DNA from: Thermoplasmata archaeon | GTDB taxonomy: Archaea; Thermoplasmatota; Penumbrarchaeia; Penumbrarchaeales; EX4484-36 | NCBI GenBank assembly: GCA_021160765.1 | Contig: JAGHBW010000079.1 | Coordinates: 1 to 8,639, forward strand | DNA length: 8,639 nucleotides | Reading direction: 5' to 3' | Shown here: positions 1-5,838 of the stretch, one piece after another | Numbering within the stretch: the first letter of the stretch is position 1 | How the letters are laid out: every line of letters starts with the position of its first letter | Notes under the pieces: generated by a model | What the model was told of the DNA's origin: nothing | The model's database searches: none | The model's input: the letters and a program-made list of their open reading frames with translations, nothing else | Program-made: the position numbers and the translations under genes

Positions 1-1008
1 CAATATGGCCCCCACCCCCCCCATTTTCTTGAACATCCTTCCCTCTTCATGCTCCTCTGAGACCACTACAACCCTTGTCCCAGTACTCTTTGCCAGTTTG
101 AAAAGATCCTCCGCCCAGCTCTCGTGAAGGTGGCTCTCCGAAATAAGAACCTCTTTAGCCGCCCCCCAGTTGACCGCCTTTATCACCTCATCCCTGCCGT
201 AAGTGGATAAGCCCCGGGGGATGCCCTCAAAAAACTCCTTCAATATATTGAGATCTCTCATTATTCTTAGGGTTGAAAGCATTGAAACAAGCTTTTGACT
301 CTTAAGCGCCTCCTTCACCCCTGAATACCCCCCGGAAGAGGTGGCCAACGTGTGAATCCTTCCTTTCAACTCCTCCCTTTCCTTTGTCATCTCCTCAACA
401 ATCTTCTCTTTAAAGAACCCGGGGCCAATAAGGATTAGTGGAAGCTCCCCCCCGGGGTCGTTCTCTCTAATCAACGACAGTAAATCCTCTACAACAGAAA
501 AACTCACCTCTTTCTGCTGATACATCTTACCTCGCCTTGGGTATGGGAGGGCTGCCACCTCTTTTATACCGTAATCGTTCACTAGGTAAACAACAATATC
601 CTCGTCGTCAACCGATATGAGAAATGCCCTCTTACCAATTCCACCCTTCACCGCCTCTTCAAGAAACTCTCTCTCCTCATCCCTGAGCTCCCTCTTCAGG
701 AGTATCTCCACACCCGGTTCAAGGTTAAACGTGTGATATCTTCCTATATCCATTCCAGCTCTGATGATCCCTCTAACCCTAAGTCTTTCGGTGAAGGGGT
801 GAAACTCAACCTCTTCCACTTCTACTGTAAGTACGACTTTCACCCTCTTTTCATCCTCTGGCCTCAGTGTCTCCTCACGCGAGCTTACCCTTCTTGTGGT
901 AAGAGATTCTATCAAATCCCCTTTTTTAATGATGTTCTTGAGATACCAGAGGTCCTCTGGACACTCCAGGAGGATCCTTACACCCTCCTTCTCCTCCTGA
1001 ACCCTCAA
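1..1008 (-). CDS. pelA: mRNA surveillance protein pelota (Dom34 family), 3' end outside the window
   Basis: Pelota is an eRF1-like protein that, with its aEF1A-type GTPase partner and ABCE1, enters the empty A site of stalled ribosomes, splits them and supports no-go mRNA decay in the cytoplasm. The frame is open for 336 codons from base 1008 to base 1. The N-terminal Sm-like region carries PEDLWYLKNIIKKGD (about residues 20-34) followed by LTTRR, a pelota hallmark. Further on are IIRAGMDIGRYHTFNLEPG (about 72-90), LILIGPGFFKE (about 190-200), the eRF1_3-like GLSTYGRDEV, and SEEHEEGRMFKKMGGVGAIL at the visible end. Family members normally stop two or three residues later, so little is missing. 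No GGQ motif is present, as expected for pelota. The start is TTG (bases 1008-1006) with GGAGGTG seven bases upstream. It overlaps the regulator's TGA stop, so the two genes are probably translationally coupled in one transcript. Identification is based on motifs recalled for the family and is secure. Confidence 0.95.
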   Translation of the reverse strand, partial: MRVQEEKEGVRILLECPEDLWYLKNIIKKGDLIESLTTRRVSSREETLRPEDEKRVKVVLTVEVEEVEFHPFTERLRVRGIIRAGMDIGRYHTFNLEPGVEILLKRELRDEEREFLEEAVKGGIGKRAFLISVDDEDIVVYLVNDYGIKEVAALPYPRRGKMYQQKEVSFSVVEDLLSLIRENDPGGELPLILIGPGFFKEKIVEEMTKEREELKGRIHTLATSSGGYSGVKEALKSQKLVSMLSTLRIMRDLNILKEFFEGIPRGLSTYGRDEVIKAVNWGAAKEVLISESHLHESWAEDLFKLAKSTGTRVVVVSEEHEEGRMFKKMGGVGAIL

Positions 1009-2042
1009 CAGCTCCCACCTCCACCCATTCCTGCCAAGGATATTTTCGTGTATGTTCCTCCAAATCTCATATCCAGTACCACATTCTCCAGCCTTGCGTC
1101 CTCGGCACCTGAGGATGAGAGCACATCAACTACCCTGGCACTGAAATCTTTCATGGCTGCTAAATCCTTATGTGGCCAAATAAAGTGCATAGTTCCACTG
1201 CTAACCATAAAGAAGGGAGGGAAAAAAACCTTCTCCATAGCGTCCGCCGCCTTCAGAAATGATCTCTTTGATAGATGTGAAGAGGGATAGATAAAGTAGA
1301 ATGAAAGGACATTCATGGAGAGCCTACGGGGGTTCATAACGTAACCCTCATAGAGCTGGCCCTTCTTTCTAAGCCTTCTTTTTATCTGTCCCACCGCCTG
1401 CCTGCTTATCCCTATCCTCTCGGCCACCTCTTCACACGTTGAGGCAGGGTCCTCCGTTAGGGCCCGTAGAACATCTCTAGCCCTTTTGGTGGATGGGGGG
1501 GAGGGGAGAGGGGTCAATCTCCTCCAACAGCCTTCCAGGGCAGGAAATGAAACTTCAGGCATACTCCATTTAAGAGGCTGAGAAAGGTCCAGAAAGTTCC
1601 GTATTTCCACACTGGACAGCTCCGAGGCAAATCTAACGTCCATCTGCCACCCATTCTCAGGATTTTTAAACACCCCCAGTCCCTCCACAAATTCATCGGA
1701 TGTGGAGAATCCAATGTATGACACGAAATCGTAGGAGTCGCTCATGAAAAAGATTATTTTTCCCTTTTTATCCAGGAGTCTAACCATCTCTTCGTAAACT
1801 GTTTCGGGCTTAAGTCCCTTTTGGATCTTCCCGCTAACCATTAATAAAAACTCTATTCCAGATGAGCGTATTGTAGGTGTTCTGACACGATAAATCACCC
1901 CCAGATTAATTAGTCGTTTTTTGTAAAGAGAGAGTGTTGCAGGGGAGACACCGATTATAGAGGATGCCTCTTTAAGTGTGAGATGGGGGCAGTGGAGAAG
2001 AATGTAAGCTGCCAGGATCTCCTTTTCGCTCAGTTCACTCAT
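1005..2042 (-). CDS. double winged-HTH transcriptional regulator, (HTH + alpha/beta)x2, upstream of pelota
   Basis: This 345-residue protein has two similar halves. An AsnC/MarR-like HTH at about residues 6-52 (LTLKEASSIIGVSPATLSLY, recognition helix at the end) is followed by an alpha/beta region (about 60-150) containing GIEF and SDSYDF. A second HTH lies at about 186-232 (EEVAERIGISRQAVGQIKRR) and is followed by a second alpha/beta region to about 325. The shape recalls Lrp/AsnC proteins (HTH plus a ferredoxin-like domain) fused in tandem, but I cannot assign a named family or ligand. The protein ending at base 4757 is a paralogue. The C-terminus MGGGGSC is partly a by-product of encoding the ribosome binding site of pelota. 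The ATG at 2042 follows a short leader of about 12 bases from the divergent TATA element. It may regulate itself and archease, because its promoter is shared; this is inference. Confidence 0.85.
   Translation of the reverse strand: MSELSEKEILAAYILLHCPHLTLKEASSIIGVSPATLSLYKKRLINLGVIYRVRTPTIRSSGIEFLLMVSGKIQKGLKPETVYEEMVRLLDKKGKIIFFMSDSYDFVSYIGFSTSDEFVEGLGVFKNPENGWQMDVRFASELSSVEIRNFLDLSQPLKWSMPEVSFPALEGCWRRLTPLPSPPSTKRARDVLRALTEDPASTCEEVAERIGISRQAVGQIKRRLRKKGQLYEGYVMNPRRLSMNVLSFYFIYPSSHLSKRSFLKAADAMEKVFFPPFFMVSSGTMHFIWPHKDLAAMKDFSARVVDVLSSSGAEDARLENVVLDMRFGGTYTKISLAGMGGGGSC
1016..1022 (-). promoter_or_regulatory. Shine-Dalgarno site of pelota inside the regulator gene
   Basis: GGAGGTG, a long match to the archaeal anti-SD sequence, lies seven bases before the TTG start of pelota. 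It falls inside the last glycine codons of the upstream regulator. This site decides the unusual TTG start and argues for translational coupling through the TTGA overlap at 1005-1008. Confidence 0.85.
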
Positions 2043-2066
2043 CGCCTTTCAACAACAATTACCACC

Positions 2067-2086
2067 CGAAATCTATTTAAATATAT
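2067..2086. promoter_or_regulatory. divergent promoter with palindromic TATA box
   Basis: The element TATTTAAATA (2074-2083) is its own reverse complement and sits between the regulator (minus) and archease (plus). On the plus side CGAAAT just upstream (2067-2072) resembles a BRE, and the ATG of archease is 25-26 bases from the TATA centre, which predicts a leaderless mRNA. On the minus side GGAAGA (2092-2087) is a weaker BRE-like stretch, and the regulator's ATG lies about 37 bases from the centre, giving a leader of roughly 12 bases. TSS positions are inferred from usual archaeal spacing. Confidence 0.75.
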
Positions 2087-2104
2087 CTTCCTGATTTGCT
2101 GACG

Positions 2105-2548
2105 ATGAGCAAGACCATTCATTTCAACTATCCTGAGAAGAGCGTCTTAGAGCACCCATCAGACGTGGGGCTTGAGGTACATGCTGAAACTCTAGGAAAA
2201 GCTCTTGAAAACCTAATAGTAGATTTCTACTCCCTTCAGCTTAAGAGTGCCAAAGTTCTAGCGGAAAAGAGGAGGGATCTCACAATCTGTGCTATGGATT
2301 ATGAATCCCTTGTAGTGAGAATTCTATCAGAGCTGCTGTACCTCTTCCAAGGGGAGAGGAAGCTTTGGATGGGTGATCTCACTGTAAAAGAGAACGAGGG
2401 GGAGGTGTGCGCCCAGGGTAATGGGATAGAAATGGATGTTGAGGTTGGGCCTCAGGACGTCATAGAGGATATAAAAGCTGTCACGTATCATCGCATACTT
2501 GTTGAGAAGAATAATGATTGGCGAATAAGGGTATTTTTTGACATTTAA
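2105..2548 (+). CDS. archease, RtcB RNA ligase activator
   Basis: Archease is a small metal-binding protein that speeds guanylylation of the RtcB ligase and allows multiple turnover in tRNA splicing and RNA repair. The 147-residue product has the family's usual size and landmarks: LEHPSDVGLEVHAETLGKAL near the N-terminus (family form LEHTADIGI, including the metal-ligand Asp), LLYLFQGE in the middle, IKAVTYHRILVE (the conserved KAVTYH block) and a C-terminal acidic FFDI ending. The first residues MSKTIHFNYPEKSV precede the domain. A TTG at 2096 would add three residues (MLT), but the ATG at 2105 sits exactly where a transcript from the palindromic TATA box should begin, so I chose it and expect leaderless translation. 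No rtcB is visible in the window. The gene is divergent from the regulator-pelota pair and is followed by the bactofilin-like gene after a short gap. Confidence 0.93.
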   Translation: MSKTIHFNYPEKSVLEHPSDVGLEVHAETLGKALENLIVDFYSLQLKSAKVLAEKRRDLTICAMDYESLVVRILSELLYLFQGERKLWMGDLTVKENEGEVCAQGNGIEMDVEVGPQDVIEDIKAVTYHRILVEKNNDWRIRVFFDI

Positions 2549-2561
2549 ACCCAACTCAAAA

Positions 2562-2577
2562 GAAAAGGTTTTTTAAT
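2562..2577 (+). promoter_or_regulatory. probable BRE/TATA promoter of the bactofilin-like gene
   Basis: GAAAAGG followed by TTTTTTAAT sits 14 bases after the archease stop. AAAAGGTTT is identical to the core of the radA promoter at 4782-4790. Usual spacing puts transcription start near 2598. The T run (2569-2574) could also serve as a U-rich terminator for archease, so the site may have a double role. Confidence 0.55.
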
Positions 2578-2589
2578 CCCCATACCGTA

Positions 2590-2721
2590 TGGTCTTTCAG
2601 CGTCAAAGGGGGCGTCAAGACGGTTCTGAATAGAAGGACACTGGTTGTACCAGAGGGTGCCGTTCTGGATGAGGATGTCATACGCACCGATGGCGATATT
2701 ATCCTCTCCAACCGCACTACT
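2590..2721 (+). other. coding N-terminal extension of the bactofilin-like protein, no ATG/GTG/TTG start
   Basis: The reading frame of the downstream gene stays open back to a TGA at 2539. From about 2626 it encodes NRRTLVVPEGAVLDEDVIRT and onward, up to the GTG at 2722. This stretch aligns without gaps to residues 130-159 of the same protein (LFLPRGCTV and IRAPGDVII), so it is part of the first beta-helix repeat and must be translated. There is no ATG, GTG or TTG in frame before 2722. Options are a CTG start at 2626, 18 bases after GGGGG (2608-2612), or the out-of-frame ATG at 2589. The latter would read MVFSVKGG if one T of TTT (2593-2595) were absent, which would mean a sequencing indel or a real frameshift. 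Confidence 0.75.
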
Positions 2722-3546
2722 GTGGAGAGAAGTTTAAGCACAGAGGGGAGAATCTTCATTGGTGAGCTTGCAGAGGTGGTGGGTGACCTCATCTCCATAG
2801 GTGATATAAGAATTGACAAGGCCACCACCATAAGGGGAGATGTGACCTCGGACTCAAGTGTATATCTGGGAGAGAGGGTTAAGATCCTCGGAAAGCTTGT
2901 TGTGGAGGGGGACCTTGAGGTGGGAGAAGGGGTAACAATAGATCCTGAAAAGGTGGAATCCAGAGGGTGGATAGAGATAAAAAACCCCATCCCCCTCATC
3001 ATATACATCTTCCTTTACCTTTTAGAGCTTTTGAGAAGGGGAGAGGAGGGTGAGGTGGAGAGAATCATTGAAGAGCTGAACGCAGGAGAGGAGGCTTTCC
3101 TTATAAGGGGAAAGTTCCTCTTCCTCCCCCGGGGTTGCACCGTTACAAAGCAGAGTATAAGGGCTCCCGGGGATGTGATTATAGGACCGGAAGCGAAGGT
3201 TGTGGGAAGCATCATCGCTGGGGGGAGTGTAGTAGTTAACGGTGAAGCGGAGGTCTTCGGGAGGATCAAGGCTGAAGAGGATATAATACTCCGAAAGGAT
3301 ACTGTAGTAAATGGAGAGGTGGAAGCGAGGGGAGAGGTGTTGATAGATGGTGCAGCGAGGATTCAGGGGGATGTTTCGGCCAAGGAGATAAGGGCAACTC
3401 AGGACACCGTGATTGGAGGGAAACTTAAGGCGGAGGAGGGGGTTCAACTTATACCCCCAGAATCTAAAGAGGTTGAAGAGAAACTTAAGAGGTTTGAATT
3501 GGGCCTTGACATCACCGAGGCATTTCTAGAGGGAGAAGAGGGTTGA
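2722..3546 (+). CDS. bactofilin-like polymer-forming beta-helix protein
   Basis: The conventional frame (GTG at 2722) gives 274 residues; the real protein starts upstream, as described for 2590-2721. It is built of short beta-helix turns with alternating V/I and G/D residues, as in bactofilins, which polymerise into cytoskeletal filaments without nucleotide. Examples are GDLISIGDIRIDKATTIRGD (21-40) and AKVVGSIIAGGSVVVNGEAE (158-177). The order is first beta-helix (up to about 78), a hydrophobic helix PLIIYIFLYLLELL (91-104), an acidic helix (107-120), second beta-helix (about 130-245) and a charged C-terminal helix. The two beta-helix halves are an internal duplication with a spacing of 159 residues. 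The hydrophobic helix may fold between the halves or touch the membrane. A role in cell shape, surface or membrane scaffolding is inferred from the family; no partner is visible. It lies close behind archease but probably has its own promoter. Carbonic-anhydrase-like or other left-handed hexapeptide proteins are less likely. Confidence 0.8.
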   Translation: MERSLSTEGRIFIGELAEVVGDLISIGDIRIDKATTIRGDVTSDSSVYLGERVKILGKLVVEGDLEVGEGVTIDPEKVESRGWIEIKNPIPLIIYIFLYLLELLRRGEEGEVERIIEELNAGEEAFLIRGKFLFLPRGCTVTKQSIRAPGDVIIGPEAKVVGSIIAGGSVVVNGEAEVFGRIKAEEDIILRKDTVVNGEVEARGEVLIDGAARIQGDVSAKEIRATQDTVIGGKLKAEEGVQLIPPESKEVEEKLKRFELGLDITEAFLEGEEG

Positions 3547-3587
3547 CACTGCTTACCATCCCCGCCTCTCAACCGCAATTTACAGAA

Positions 3588-3606
3588 CATTTTTTCAAAC
3601 TTTCTT
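3588..3606 (+). terminator. possible T-rich terminator after the bactofilin-like gene
   Basis: ATTTTTTCAAACTTTCTT lies about 45 bases after the stop of the bactofilin-like gene and before the next promoter. Archaeal termination often uses U-rich tracts without a hairpin. No strong stem-loop is seen, so the assignment rests on composition and position only. Confidence 0.4.
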
Positions 3607-3627
3607 CACAAATTAAAATAATGTGTT

Positions 3628-3643
3628 AGGAAGGGTTAAATCC
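3628..3643 (+). promoter_or_regulatory. probable promoter of the second double-HTH regulator
   Basis: AGGAAGGGTTAAATCC resembles a BRE plus TATA box (TTAAAT, 3636-3641). The ATG at 3672 is about 34 bases from its centre, giving a leader of about 9 bases that contains GGTG (3665-3668) just ahead of the start. AATTAAAATAAT at 3611-3622 is an alternative, more distant TATA candidate. Confidence 0.45.
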
Positions 3644-3671
3644 GACAAAGGAATACCCCCCATTGGTGTAG

Positions 3672-4757
3672 ATGGAAGCAGGCCTACCCCCCTCTCTTCT
3701 CACCCCTACAAGGCTAAGAATCCTCTGGGCTCTTCTGAAGTATCCTGAGGCCTCTGATGGGGAGATAGCTGAAATTACCAGGACAAAGCCCTCAACAGTC
3801 TATACGGTCAAAAGAACACTTCGTTACCATCAAATCTTTGATGAAACATACATTCCATGTCTTGATTTTCTGGGAATTGAGTTTGTGTCCGTACACCTTC
3901 TTCCCTCGAGCAATTACAGCAGAAGGCGAGAGGTGGAAGCGCTTCGGAACATCGTTGAGTCTCTACCCCATGCTGTTTATTCTCTCCGCATGGACAGCTA
4001 CACCTCCATAATCTCCCTTCACAGAGACTTTCAACAGTTCACTTATTATAGAACACTGTTGAAGGAGGCGCTTCTAAAAAGTGACCTCTGGAATATACAG
4101 ACCCTTCAGGAGCTGATCTTCCCTCTTAATTCCAGCGAACTGATGGCCTATTTCACATTCCACCGTGCTCTTGAGAGGTCCATAAGAGGACTGCCCGAAT
4201 CAGAGAACCATCAGGAGAAGAGGGAGTGCTCCTTGAAGATTGAGGAGCTCTCTTGGAACGACTGCCTAGTCCTCCTGGGAATACTTCGTTTCCCAACCCT
4301 TAAGGATTCACATATATCCTCGCTTCTCAAAATTAGTCGCCAACGGGTAGCAAGAGTTAGAGCCCATCTGTGGGAAGGAGGGGCCCTCAGAAAAAGAAGA
4401 GTGCTCAACATATGGAGGCTTCCAGCTGATGTTGTGTTCATGGCTGGAGGAACGCATCTTCCAAGGTCTGAGGTGGAGAGGGATCTGGAAAGAAGATTTC
4501 TCGCCGTCTTGAAGGATTTGTCCCTCTTTTTTGCAGTTAACACACCTTTCAGCACATTTCTCCTTGGTTCTCTGGACAGCAGTGAGGAGATGGAGGAGAC
4601 CAGAGACATCTTTGTCTCCCTTTGGAATTCGCTCTATACCAACGATGACAGCTTCTCTCTCATAACAACATCGCCACCAAATATCATCGTGTTCAGAAAT
4701 TTGGACTATTTTCCCCTAGTGGAGGAGATCGTTAGAGAGATATTCTTTTACCGATGA
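3672..4757 (+). CDS. double winged-HTH transcriptional regulator, paralogue of the regulator beside pelota
   Basis: The 361-residue protein has the same plan as the 345-residue regulator ending at 1005. It has HTH 1 at about residues 11-58 (DGEIAEITRTKPSTVYTVKR), an alpha/beta region at about 60-150 with FLGIEF and RMDSYTS, a polar linker at about 170-190, HTH 2 at about 193-245 (DSHISSLLKISRQRVARVRA) and a second alpha/beta region to the end. Shared marks between the two proteins are GIEF, DSY, ISRQ-x-V and V-x-N-x-x-RL after the second HTH. The fold suggests DNA binding with an Lrp-like sensing or dimerisation module, but ligand and targets are unknown. It is a single-gene unit between the bactofilin-like gene and radA, all on the plus strand. 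Control of neighbours is possible but unproven. The start is ATG with a short GGTG upstream and agrees with the predicted promoter. Confidence 0.85.
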   Translation: MEAGLPPSLLTPTRLRILWALLKYPEASDGEIAEITRTKPSTVYTVKRTLRYHQIFDETYIPCLDFLGIEFVSVHLLPSSNYSRRREVEALRNIVESLPHAVYSLRMDSYTSIISLHRDFQQFTYYRTLLKEALLKSDLWNIQTLQELIFPLNSSELMAYFTFHRALERSIRGLPESENHQEKRECSLKIEELSWNDCLVLLGILRFPTLKDSHISSLLKISRQRVARVRAHLWEGGALRKRRVLNIWRLPADVVFMAGGTHLPRSEVERDLERRFLAVLKDLSLFFAVNTPFSTFLLGSLDSSEEMEETRDIFVSLWNSLYTNDDSFSLITTSPPNIIVFRNLDYFPLVEEIVREIFFYR

Positions 4758-4780
4758 TTACTTTCTCCCATCTCCCCCTG

Positions 4781-4796
4781 CAAAAGGTTTAATAGC
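4781..4796 (+). promoter_or_regulatory. radA promoter (BRE/TATA)
   Basis: CAAAAGG followed by TTTAATAG fits an archaeal BRE plus TATA box. Transcription is expected near 4815, giving a leader of about 26-35 bases before the radA start. AAAAGGTTT is shared with the promoter at 2562-2577. Confidence 0.65.
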
Positions 4797-4840
4797 ACCT
4801 TTTGGAAATGGGGTTATCCCATTACGGATAAAAAACAGGG

Positions 4841-5791
4841 TTGAGGGATATGGAGGAAAAAAGTGTTGAAGATATACCTGGTGTGGGTCCTGCTATCGCT
4901 GAAAAGTTGAGGGATGCTGGCTTTGACACCCTTATGTCCATTGCGGTGACCTCTCCAATGGAGCTTGCAGAGGTTGCTGAAATAGGGGAGGCCACGGCAG
5001 CCAAGATAATCAACGCTGCCAGAAAGATGGTGGACGTGGGGAGTTTTGAAACCGGTGACGTGATTCTTGAGAAGAGAAAGGATGTTATGAAATTGACAAC
5101 GGGATCAAAGCGTCTTGACGAACTGCTGGGAGGTGGAGTTGAAACGAAGGCTATTATAGAGTTTTTCGGCGAATTCGGCTCCGGGAAAACACAGCTCACT
5201 CATCAGCTTGCCGTAAATGCAACCCTTCCCACAGACATGGGGGGCCTTGAAGGTGAGGTTATCTACATTGACACTGAAAACACATTCCGCCCCGAGAGGA
5301 TCATCCAGATGGCTGAAGGGTGGGATCTTGACCCAATAGAGGTCCTGAAAAAGATACACGTTGCAAGAGCCTTCAACTCCCATCATCAAATGCTTTTGGT
5401 GGACAAGGCCAATGAATTGGCGAAGGAGAAGACTATTCGCCTTATGATCGTTGATTCCCTAACCGCACATTTCAGAGCGGAGTACGTGGGGAGGGGTGCC
5501 CTAGCTGAAAGACAGCAGAAGCTGAACAGACATCTGCACGACCTGCACCGCTTCGGAGACCTCTATAACGCCGCCGTTGTGGTCACAAACCAGGTTCAGT
5601 CCCGCCCTGACGTACTCTTCGGCGACCCCACGAAACCCATTGGGGGCCACATCATCGGCCATACCGCCACTTTCAGGATATACTTGAGAAAGAGCAAGGG
5701 GAACCGAAGGATTGCCAGGCTTATTGATTCCCCCAACCTGCCGGAAGGGGAGGCTATATTCTCAATATCCGAGGTGGGCATCAGAGATTAG
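4841..5791 (+). CDS. radA: DNA repair and recombination protein RadA
   Basis: RadA is the archaeal RecA/Rad51 recombinase: an ATP-dependent filament on single-stranded DNA that carries out strand exchange in homologous repair. The 316-residue product has a helix-hairpin-helix N-terminal domain (DIPGVGPAIAEKLRDAG, about 11-27). Next comes a linker with the polymerisation motif FETG (69-72), comparable to FxSG in Methanococcus RadA. Then follow TTGSKRLDELLGGGVET, Walker A GEFGSGKT (110-117), the catalytic-loop region YIDTENTFRPER, Walker B LMIVD (201-205), loop L1 around GRGALAERQQKL, and loop L2 between VVVTNQVQ and GGHIIGHTATFRIYLRK. Length is normal and no intein is present. The first possible start is TTG at 4841; an ATG at 4850 would remove three residues and is also plausible. 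The unit is monocistronic or joined with the small gene 47 bases downstream, which seems to have its own promoter. Confidence 0.97.
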   Translation: MRDMEEKSVEDIPGVGPAIAEKLRDAGFDTLMSIAVTSPMELAEVAEIGEATAAKIINAARKMVDVGSFETGDVILEKRKDVMKLTTGSKRLDELLGGGVETKAIIEFFGEFGSGKTQLTHQLAVNATLPTDMGGLEGEVIYIDTENTFRPERIIQMAEGWDLDPIEVLKKIHVARAFNSHHQMLLVDKANELAKEKTIRLMIVDSLTAHFRAEYVGRGALAERQQKLNRHLHDLHRFGDLYNAAVVVTNQVQSRPDVLFGDPTKPIGGHIIGHTATFRIYLRKSKGNRRIARLIDSPNLPEGEAIFSISEVGIRD

Positions 5792-5794
5792 GGT

Positions 5795-5806
5795 GAATTT
5801 TATTTG
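5795..5806 (+). promoter_or_regulatory. probable promoter of the COG4004-like gene
   Basis: GAATTTTATTTG just after the radA stop contains a TATA-like TTTTATTT (5798-5805). The ATG at 5839 is about 37 bases from its centre, predicting a leader of about 13 bases that includes GGGGATC (5829-5835), a partial anti-SD match. Confidence 0.45.
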
Positions 5807-5838
5807 GGTCTTCATGCATTCTCCCCCCGGGGATCGTA

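Noticed and set aside
9..22. C-rich run near the left edge, G-rich on the minus strand
   Set aside because: It encodes the conserved glycine-rich end of pelota (KKMGGVGAI) in frame. Two G runs alone do not make a quadruplex, and no indel is indicated.
733..1290. Plus-strand open frame of 185 codons
   Set aside because: It lies antisense to pelota and the regulator, which both have clear family or domain support. Its product is low-complexity with no recognisable motif.
2096..2104. TTG start of archease three codons upstream of the ATG
   Set aside because: The palindromic TATA box predicts transcription to start at about 2104-2105, so the TTG would not be in the mRNA.
2556..3447. Minus-strand open frames across the bactofilin-like gene
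   Set aside because: Serine/threonine/proline-rich products are typical shadows of a glycine/valine/glutamate-rich gene on the other strand, and no promoter or SD site fits.
3547..3671. Gap between the bactofilin-like gene and the second regulator as an RNA gene
   Set aside because: It is AT-rich with a T tract and a promoter-like element, and no stable stem or tRNA-like fold could be drawn by eye.
4808..4831. Seven-codon open frame ahead of radA (MGLSHYG)
   Set aside because: Its ATG lies upstream of the transcription start expected from the TATA box (about 4815), and it has no SD site; probably chance.
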